In this document: positions 1-3,516 of the stretch, piece by piece
How positions within the stretch are numbered: the first letter of the stretch is position 1
How the letters are laid out: each line of letters opens with the position of its first letter
The notes under the pieces: generated by a model
Told to the model about the DNA's origin: nothing
Database searches by the model: none
What the model saw: the letters and a program-made list of their open reading frames with translations, nothing else
Translations under genes and position numbers: made by a program
Assembly: GCA_015661405.1 (NCBI GenBank)
Contig: JACWMK010000089.1
Span: 1-6,225, forward strand
DNA from: Methanobacterium sp.
GTDB lineage: Archaea > Methanobacteriota > Methanobacteria > Methanobacteriales > Methanobacteriaceae
DNA: 6,225 bases
Direction of reading: 5' to 3'

Positions 1-87
1 ATAAACTGAATAACTATCCTCAAAGAATAGTAAAAATAACAAACCATATAAAATAAATGAAAGAGAGCACATGAGAAGTAATATCAA
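1..87 (-). CDS. Possible N-terminus of a membrane protein, cut by the left edge
   Basis: Reading leftwards from a TTG at 87, 29 codons stay open to the window edge. The start of the product reads MILLLMCSLSF and continues with further Leu, Phe and Ile to about residue 22, then FEDSYSVY; this looks like a membrane anchor or uncleaved signal segment. The start choice rests on a GGGGGGTG stretch (complement of 98-105) ten bases upstream, which resembles a Shine-Dalgarno site and the G-run ahead of the large methyltransferase gene in this window. An ATG at 72 is in the same frame but lies further from that site. No family can be named from so few residues. AT-rich noise often yields hydrophobic frames, so this is a weak call. 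Confidence 0.3.
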   Translation of the reverse strand, partial: MILLLMCSLSFILYGLLFLLFFEDSYSVY

Positions 88-205
88 TAAAAATTAACAC
101 CCCCCTTCTCTTACTGAAATAATACTAATCCTTATGCAATATAATATTCATAATAAAATACCACATATAATAAAAAAAATGTAAAGTGGAGAAAGAGAAA
201 AAGAA

Positions 206-379
206 CTATTTAAACAAAAAATCCTTAAACATTAAAAAAATTAAAAACTTCCTTAATAATACAATCTTGTTAACATTATTCTCAACACGTTTATCTAAAT
301 CATATAAAGAGGAAATACCCTCCTCCTTTTCAGAAGTTGCTAAAAAATAGTGAATCATAAAAATTGTAAAACTGTTCAT
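206..379 (-). CDS. Small hypothetical protein, 57 residues, or C-terminal relic
   Basis: An ATG at 379 opens a 57-residue frame ending at a TAG (206-208). The first half has ordinary protein composition, including ATSEKEEGISSLYDLDKRVE at about residues 14-33. The last 20 or so residues are hydrophobic and basic (IVLLRKFLIFLMFKDFLFK) and could be a short membrane-associated helix. The GAAAAGGAGGAGGGT stretch inside it is coding-like rather than random AT sequence. No clear ribosome binding site precedes the ATG; only a weak GAGAATAA is present. Other frames just upstream (up to about 480) also give protein-like pieces such as THPNLDLERNILFRW, so this may be the surviving 3' end of a longer frameshifted gene. 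No family recognised. Confidence 0.33.
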   Translation of the reverse strand: MNSFTIFMIHYFLATSEKEEGISSLYDLDKRVENNVNKIVLLRKFLIFLMFKDFLFK

Positions 380-485
380 TTATTCTCAAATTACCATCTA
401 AATAAAATATTTCTTTCTAAATCCAAGTTAGGATGAGTGAAATAAAATAAATAAATATCAGAAATAAAATTAATATTAAAAAAAA

Positions 486-598
486 ATTGAAGATATAATA
501 GAAAGTTAATTGGAATAGTACAGCCGGAAGAAGATGAAATAGAGGAAACAAAAATCTACAAGAAAAAGAATCGTACGCTTGAATTAAATGAAATATAA
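486..598 (+). pseudogene. Short remnant of a plus-strand gene (C-terminal end)
   Basis: Two plus-strand frames join into a plausible protein tail: IEDIIE from 486, then, after one frame change near 503-506, LIGIVQPEEDEIEE followed by TKIYKKKNRTLELNEI and a TAA at 596-598. Adding one A in GAAAG (giving Glu-Lys) would restore a single frame. The stretch is purine-rich and charged, unlike the surrounding AT sequence, which is why it is taken as former coding DNA. It converges on the tail of the broken hicA gene. No start codon or family is identifiable. The opposite strand is open too, but codes only Phe/Leu/Ser-rich sequence, as expected of an antisense frame. Confidence 0.22.
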
Positions 599-612
599 AG
601 TTTAAATATTAT

Positions 613-845
613 TTATCTATTAATGAATTCTCTGAATTCTTCAACAGTTAAATTCAAATCACGAAGAATATTTTAAGAATTTTTGGATGAAGTGTTTTTC
701 CCAGTGTGATAATGTACCGTAATCCTTACCCCATCTTTATTTTTATAGATCTTATGACTTCCGCTCTGACGTCTTAACAAATCCTGCATGTTCTAAAACT
801 TTAATAAACTTTATCAGCAGATACTCGGGGAATTTTCTCACTCAT
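613..845 (-). pseudogene. hicA: Broken hicA, HicA-family mRNA interferase toxin
   Basis: HicA toxins are small double-stranded-RNA-binding-fold RNases that cut mRNA and are held in check by HicB. This copy begins at the ATG at 845 (MSEKIPRVSADKV) and keeps the family hallmarks in pieces: KVLEHAGF, then RRQSGSHKIYKNKDG with the catalytic His of the GSH motif, VHYHTGKN, and the tail LNLTVEEFREFINR. The pieces lie in different frames. Four single-base changes account for this: an extra T within 804-810, an extra A within 774-778, an extra T on the plus strand near 680-684, and a missing one near 671-674. Correcting them gives exactly 76 residues, the usual HicA size. The first frame ends after 14 residues (stop at 801-803) and another stop lies at 673-675. 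The start overlaps the end of hicB by eight bases. All four changes alter run lengths, so assembly error is an alternative to real decay. Confidence 0.82.
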
Positions 846-1068
846 ACCTTTTTACTTCCAGAGAAGTTAAACTGATAGATTCAATTTTAACAATATCTTC
901 ATTGCCTTCTATTCTATCTTCTAAATGGAGACGAATTACATCTTTAATATACTCAAGAACTTCTACATAATTATCTCCCTGAGTATAACAACCTTGTAGT
1001 TCCGGAGAAAACGCAAAATATCCATCTTCATCTTTTTCTATTACCACAGCTACTTTATACCTTTTCAT
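838..1068 (-). CDS. hicB: HicB-family antitoxin, short form
   Basis: The 76-residue product starting at the ATG at 1068 has the HicB partial RNase H fold pattern: a first strand (MKRYKVAVVIEKDEDG), the signature YFAFSPELQGCYTQGDN at about residues 18-34, and a helix with EVLEYIKDVIRLHLEDR. HicB binds and neutralises HicA and often represses its own operon. This form ends right after the core domain and has no C-terminal helix-turn-helix or ribbon-helix-helix, so DNA binding is doubtful. The frame is open further upstream to an ATG at 1140, but those 24 extra residues (FNIIIRINQIY...) are unlike HicB. A TATA-like box centred about 24 bases ahead of 1068, with no Shine-Dalgarno site, points to a leaderless transcript from 1068. 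It overlaps hicA, the usual coupled hicBA order, but the toxin is broken, leaving an antitoxin without a working partner. Confidence 0.85.
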   Translation of the reverse strand: MKRYKVAVVIEKDEDGYFAFSPELQGCYTQGDNYVEVLEYIKDVIRLHLEDRIEGNEDIVKIESISLTSLEVKRYE

Positions 1069-1087
1069 AAACTTAAAACTCAAACTT

Positions 1088-1096
1088 TTTAAATAT
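1088..1096 (-). promoter_or_regulatory. TATA-like box of hicBA
   Basis: The minus strand reads ATATTTAAA here, centred about 24 bases before the hicB ATG at 1068. That is the usual archaeal TATA-to-start spacing if transcription begins at the ATG itself. It supports the shorter hicB start and a leaderless mRNA. Prediction by eye only. Confidence 0.4.
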
Positions 1097-1160
1097 GTAG
1101 GAATGTAAATCTGATTTATTCTAATAATTATATTAAACATTACATTACAAATTTCTTCTA

Positions 1161-1186
1161 ACCCATAATGTTAATTTTAATTGGGT
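1161..1186. repeat. Imperfect inverted repeat between hicB and the HEPN gene
   Basis: ACCCATAAT (1161-1169) faces ATTGGGT (1180-1186), a seven-pair stem with one bulged base and an AT-rich centre. G/C pairs are rare in this gap, so the CCC/GGG match stands out. It lies between the two divergent toxin-antitoxin operons and could be an operator for either, or a transcript hairpin. No function is shown. Confidence 0.3.
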
Positions 1187-1213
1187 ATTACCTGGATAAA
1201 TAAATTGTTCCTA

Positions 1214-1412
1214 TGTTATATCATAACAGAAAATATTCTTTTTATTTATTTCTATTCTCATATAACAGAATTTGATAAATTAGAATTATTAATATGTTAC
1301 TTGGATACAGAAAATTCATCTGAATAATAATTCTGTACCCACATAACTTAGATTTATGTTATATACATACATAAAACTATATTAATGAGAATTTCTATAC
1401 TTACATAACAGA
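1214..1412. promoter_or_regulatory. Cluster of GTTAT/ATAAC half-sites upstream of the HEPN/MNT operon
   Basis: Several copies of a short motif occur in the gap before the operon. TGTTAT and ATAACA form a perfect inverted pair around ATC (1214-1228). ATAACAGA recurs at 1223-1230, 1262-1269 and 1405-1412. ATAAC (1343-1347) and GTTAT (1358-1362) form a second, outward-facing pair, and TGTTAC lies at 1295-1300. The pairs look like operator half-sites for an autoregulator. TTATATAC near 1360-1367 could be the TATA box of the operon. GAGTGATC (1411-1418) is a good Shine-Dalgarno site for the ATG at 1423. Confidence 0.38.
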
Positions 1413-1422
1413 GTGATCTGTA

Positions 1423-1767
1423 ATGAAAATGGAAAAACATCTAAAAAGAGCAAAAGAAATCAAATCAAGCATAAATTCTCTTGAAAAAAATGATATAAAC
1501 ACTAGCGCAATAGTTGAACTAGTATATGGTTGCACTCTTCATTACATCGCATATGCATCCGAAAAAAAGTTCGGAACACACCAAGACATCCACACCGGTC
1601 TAATTAGATTCCTCCGTGAAAGAGATGAAGATGAAATAGCTGACTTATTCTCTAAAATGGAAACAATCAGACATGGAAGATGGTATGGTGGAAAAGGAAA
1701 TGGTAATACCATAAAAGAAGTTCTAAAAATTCTGAATAGAATCGAAGGTTGGAAAGATGAATATTAA
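1423..1767 (+). CDS. HEPN-fold protein, likely toxin of a HEPN/MNT pair
   Basis: This 114-residue all-helical protein has the layout of small HEPN proteins, closest by eye to UPF0332-like members: a basic amphipathic first helix (residues 3-20), a helix with AIVELVYGCTLHYIAYASEKK, THQDIHTGLIRFLRER (residues 52-67) and a later ETIRHGRWYGGK (residues 81-91). HEPN toxins of type VII systems are RNases that the partner nucleotidyltransferase silences by adding nucleotides to a Tyr. The usual RX4-6H catalytic motif, or RX4HXY, is not visible; the equivalent place reads R83-H-G-R-W-Y88. That resembles the R..(A/G)DY ending of UPF0332 proteins, so the enzyme may be inactive or use other residues. 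GAGTGATC lies five bases ahead of the ATG, and an in-frame ATG two codons on is possible. Its 3' end overlaps the next gene by 11 bases, which argues for translational coupling. Confidence 0.72.
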   Translation: MKMEKHLKRAKEIKSSINSLEKNDINTSAIVELVYGCTLHYIAYASEKKFGTHQDIHTGLIRFLRERDEDEIADLFSKMETIRHGRWYGGKGNGNTIKEVLKILNRIEGWKDEY

Positions 1768-2374
1768 AACATCTGCATTTGAATTAGCACAAAAACTTGG
1801 CGAAATAGAAACCTTAAAAGAAGCCATATTATTCGGATCTGCAGCTCGAGAAGAAATGCATAAAAAAAGCGACATTGACATTTTATTAATCTTTGATACT
1901 GAACACGATCCCGAACTAGGAGAAGAAGGAAATCTAGTACATCAAATAGCAGGTGAAATAGAAAAAAACTATGATATGAAAAACCCATTTTCTTTCGTAT
2001 TCATGAATAAAAATGAAAACATAGATTCCGAATTCCTATGGGAAGTTGCTAAAGACGGAATCGTACTATATGCTAATCCAGAATTAATACTAGGCCAAAA
2101 ACAAATTCTCAAACCCGCAGCATTCATCTCCTACACCTTCGTAGATATACCACCAAAAGATAAAATGTTCATCAAAAGAAAACTATACGGTTACCAAGTA
2201 AAATCAGTTCACAAAGGAAAAAGATACTTAAGCGAAGGAAAAGGGATAGTACAAGAACATGGCAAAAAGATGGGAAGAGCAACTTTCCTCATCGATACAG
2301 CATATGTCGATGCCATCACTACTTTATTCCAAGAAAAAAAAGTTAAATACAAAATCAGCAAAATTTGGGTTTGA
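1757..2374 (+). CDS. MNT-family nucleotidyltransferase, likely antitoxin partner of the HEPN protein
   Basis: The N-terminal half of this 205-residue protein is a minimal nucleotidyltransferase of the DNA polymerase beta fold: ILFGSAAREE with G27-S28, then SDIDILLIF with D39 and D41, matching the GS-X10-D-X-D pattern of metal-binding catalytic residues. The third carboxylate expected on a later strand is not obvious, since that region reads NPFSFVFM (about residues 76-83). A C-terminal segment (about 118-205) is Lys-rich, with KRKLYGYQVKSVHKGKRYL and a closing KYKISKIWV, and is an extra domain beyond the minimal MNT. In type VII modules such proteins add AMP or short oligo-A to the HEPN toxin. 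The ATG lies inside the last codons of the HEPN gene, so the two are co-translated. Family assignment is firm; antitoxin role is inferred from the pairing. Confidence 0.82.
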   Translation: MNIKTSAFELAQKLGEIETLKEAILFGSAAREEMHKKSDIDILLIFDTEHDPELGEEGNLVHQIAGEIEKNYDMKNPFSFVFMNKNENIDSEFLWEVAKDGIVLYANPELILGQKQILKPAAFISYTFVDIPPKDKMFIKRKLYGYQVKSVHKGKRYLSEGKGIVQEHGKKMGRATFLIDTAYVDAITTLFQEKKVKYKISKIWV

Positions 2375-2520
2375 AAAAAAGGACTTAAGTTATTTAAGAT
2401 ACGATCAATGAATAATTAACAAATATAACAAATTTATAATTCATTAAACTATTCTAAACAATTGTTTTTAAAAAATTTAATTAATCTATTCATCTAATAA
2501 ATTTTCCATTACTTAACAAA

Positions 2521-2587
2521 TTTAAATATTTTTTTCCTAATTGAGATTCTACTGTGTTATATAAGGTTATAATGCATAGAATTTATG
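2521..2587 (+). repeat. Promoter-like repeat, copy A
   Basis: TTTAAATATTTTTTT is followed about 15 bases later by TACTGTGTTATATAAGG, TTATAATG and AGAATT. The same string of blocks, with one base of spacing change, recurs at 5751-5815. The centre GTTATA-N6-TATAA is close to an inverted repeat, and TTATATAA is a good archaeal TATA box. Read to the right it leads to no gene, so it may be a relic promoter, a promoter of a small RNA, or a protein-binding site. Confidence 0.45.
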
Positions 2588-2606
2588 AGATTTTAAGATT
2601 ATTTAA

Positions 2607-2633
2607 TAAAAAAAAATAGATTCTTAATAATCT
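2607..2633 (-). terminator. Hairpin plus T-run, minus strand
   Basis: On the minus strand a small stem AGATT/AATCT (2618-2633, six-base loop) is followed by T9 (A9 at 2608-2616). It lies about 85 bases after the DUF2283 stop and could serve as a backup terminator of that operon. The stem is only five AT-rich pairs. Confidence 0.35.
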
Positions 2634-2690
2634 GAAAAAATATGATTTATTTTATGGTTATTATATAGATATAATTAAAATAAGTTCTTT

Positions 2691-2718
2691 AAAAAAAAAT
2701 GAGTAATTTAAAAAAAAA
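2691..2718 (-). terminator. Double U-tract terminator of the DUF2283 operon
   Basis: Two A9 tracts (2691-2699 and 2710-2718), each within TTTAAAAAAAAAT, give two U9 runs on the minus-strand transcript directly after the DUF2283 stop codon. Oligo-U runs without a stable hairpin are the usual intrinsic termination signal in archaea. Confidence 0.5.
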
Positions 2719-2958
2719 TTAGTTTAAGATACTTCTTTTGCTGGCATTAATGATAGTAATACCGATAATGTTTCCTTTTTCGTATCTAATTATTACATCA
2801 TCATCCATAATCTCTGAATCATCAGCATGACTAGGTTTCTTGAAATTAATATATAATACATCAGCCTCTTTATCGTAATCCGACCAAATCCTCGAGTATG
2901 GCATCTCCAATAATTCTGGAACAATATCTAATACTTTTTTTACTGCAGAGTTCCCCAT
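2719..2958 (-). CDS. DUF2283 protein, likely antitoxin
   Basis: The 79-residue product carries the DUF2283 signature: SDYDKEADVLYINFKKP (residues 26-42), then DSEIMDDDVIIRYEKGNIIG and ITIINAS near the end. It is a small mostly-beta domain of about 50 residues preceded by a short helix (KKVLDIVPELLEMP). Full length is likely, since archaeal members often start with a similar leader. Function in this family is not settled; the proteins are commonly found beside small nuclease-like genes, which fits an antitoxin. Its ATG lies 19 bases inside the upstream gene, and GGAGAAGAGG just ahead can act as ribosome binding site. U-tracts follow the stop codon directly, so it is the last gene of the operon. 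Confidence 0.8.
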   Translation of the reverse strand: MGNSAVKKVLDIVPELLEMPYSRIWSDYDKEADVLYINFKKPSHADDSEIMDDDVIIRYEKGNIIGITIINASKRSILN

Positions 2959-3248
2959 ATCCTTCGCCTCTTCTCCATTTGTTTTATACGCTTCGTTAAA
3001 AATGCAGTGATCACAAACCCATCATCATCAAACACTTTATATATAACAATAATGTATTTTTCATCCTTTAAATTTCTTACGGCTATACATTCATCATCAT
3101 TACCTGCATATATCGCCTCAGGCTCCCCCACAGCCTCAAGAACCTCAAAATAATAACCAGCCATCTCCGGATGGCCCTCAGTGATATGAAACCATCTTTC
3201 ATCAGTCAATCGGATAGGCACACCATTCCTCGAAACAACCTTATCCAT
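2940..3248 (-). CDS. Small BECR-fold-like RNase, likely toxin paired with DUF2283
   Basis: A 102-residue protein without a family I can name for sure. Its pattern matches small nuclease-like proteins of the Barnase-EndoU-ColicinE5-RelE (BECR) group: an N-terminal GVPIRLTDERWFHI (residues 9-22) followed by EGHPEM with H21 and H26, a helix (YYFEVLEAVGEPEAIY), a strand pair with ECIAVRNL and KYIIVIYKV, then DDGFVITAFLTKRIKQ (residues 75-90) containing a TAF motif, and a basic tail KRRR. In this group conserved His, Arg/Lys and Thr/Ser residues form the active site; H21, H26, R13 or R18, and T81 are candidates here. Overlap of 19 bases with the DUF2283 gene and the toxin-first order fit a type II toxin-antitoxin operon. 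Start is supported by GGGGAGGAT nine bases ahead. Confidence 0.68.
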   Translation of the reverse strand: MDKVVSRNGVPIRLTDERWFHITEGHPEMAGYYFEVLEAVGEPEAIYAGNDDECIAVRNLKDEKYIIVIYKVFDDDGFVITAFLTKRIKQMEKRRRIWGTLQ

Positions 3249-3257
3249 ATTAATTCA

Positions 3258-3317
3258 ATCCTCCCCAACAAACGAATAGATCAATTCTTATTTAACATTA
3301 ACTAAATCATATATCCA
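3258..3317 (-). promoter_or_regulatory. Ribosome binding site and TATA-like box of the BECR/DUF2283 operon
   Basis: The minus strand reads GGGGAGGAT (3258-3266) nine bases before the ATG at 3248, a strong match to the archaeal anti-Shine-Dalgarno sequence. A TATA-like GGATATATGAT (3307-3317) further up would place transcription start near 3286 and give a leader of about 38 bases. The binding site is clear; the TATA box is a guess. Confidence 0.45.
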
Positions 3318-3320
3318 AAT

Positions 3321-3342
3321 TAGGCAAAAAACATCATGCCTA
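3321..3342. repeat. Short inverted repeat TAGGCA / TGCCTA
   Basis: TAGGCA (3321-3326) and TGCCTA (3337-3342) form a perfect six-pair stem around a ten-base loop. It sits just upstream of the probable TATA box of the BECR/DUF2283 operon, where an operator would be expected. Alternatively it is a weak transcript hairpin. Chance cannot be excluded. Confidence 0.3.
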
Positions 3343-3398
3343 TTATTAAATAAACTCAGTTAACACAATCAAATCAAAACTATTCATTGTTAAATATT

Positions 3399-3458
3399 TT
3401 AATATTTTATTTTTTCTGTTAGCTCCACCTGTCTAATATTGAAATTTATACTATTCAT
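3399..3458 (-). CDS. Mini-ORF of 19 codons with strong ribosome binding site
   Basis: The minus strand carries CGAGGAGAT (3465-3473) six bases ahead of an ATG at 3458, followed by a 19-residue frame (MNSINFNIRQVELTEKIKY) and TAA. The site is better than that of most genes here, yet the frame is tiny. It lies between the end of the methyltransferase-HEPN gene and the BECR toxin. It may be a leader peptide, a very small protein, or the intact start of a gene whose remainder was lost. The residues IRQVELTEKIK look like ordinary protein, but no family can be claimed. Confidence 0.35.
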   Translation of the reverse strand: MNSINFNIRQVELTEKIKY

Positions 3459-3516
3459 AAGATAATCTCCTCGTAATCTAACTTAATCTAAATTTTTATT
3501 ATTAAACAATATTTTT

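Larger units (their letters stand above)
2375..2718. other. AT-rich gap between convergent genes
   Basis: No credible gene. The gap holds T-rich runs that could end the HEPN/MNT transcript (GTTTTTA near 2464 and a T7 run at about 2529-2535), one copy of a promoter-like repeat, and three A9 tracts that read as U-tracts for the operon on the other strand. A 15-codon ORF from 2572 (MHRIYEILRLFNKKK) is too short to call. Confidence 0.6.

Noticed and set aside
417..608. About 64-codon minus-strand frame without stop
   Set aside because: Almost entirely Phe, Leu, Ile and Tyr, no start codon with ribosome site, and antisense to a purine-rich plus-strand remnant. Most likely a composition effect.
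1069..1140. Longer start for hicB at the ATG at 1140
   Set aside because: The 24 extra residues do not match HicB, and the TATA-like box inside this stretch would then be within the gene. The start at 1068 fits the family.
1200..1422. Repeated short motifs as a CRISPR array
   Set aside because: The copies are only 5-8 bases long with uneven spacing and mixed orientation, so they are not CRISPR repeats and spacers.
1764..1988. 74-codon open frame on the minus strand
   Set aside because: Lies wholly antisense to the nucleotidyltransferase gene, is rich in Phe and Leu as expected of an antisense frame, and has no ribosome site.
2572..2619. 15-codon plus-strand ORF behind promoter-like copy A
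   Set aside because: Too short, no ribosome site, and its ATG is not kept in copy B.
3399..3458. Resemblance of the mini-ORF (IRQVELTEKIK) to the start of ribosome hibernation factors
   Set aside because: Only about ten residues match loosely, those factors are not expected in this archaeal context, and there is no continuing frame. Treated as chance.
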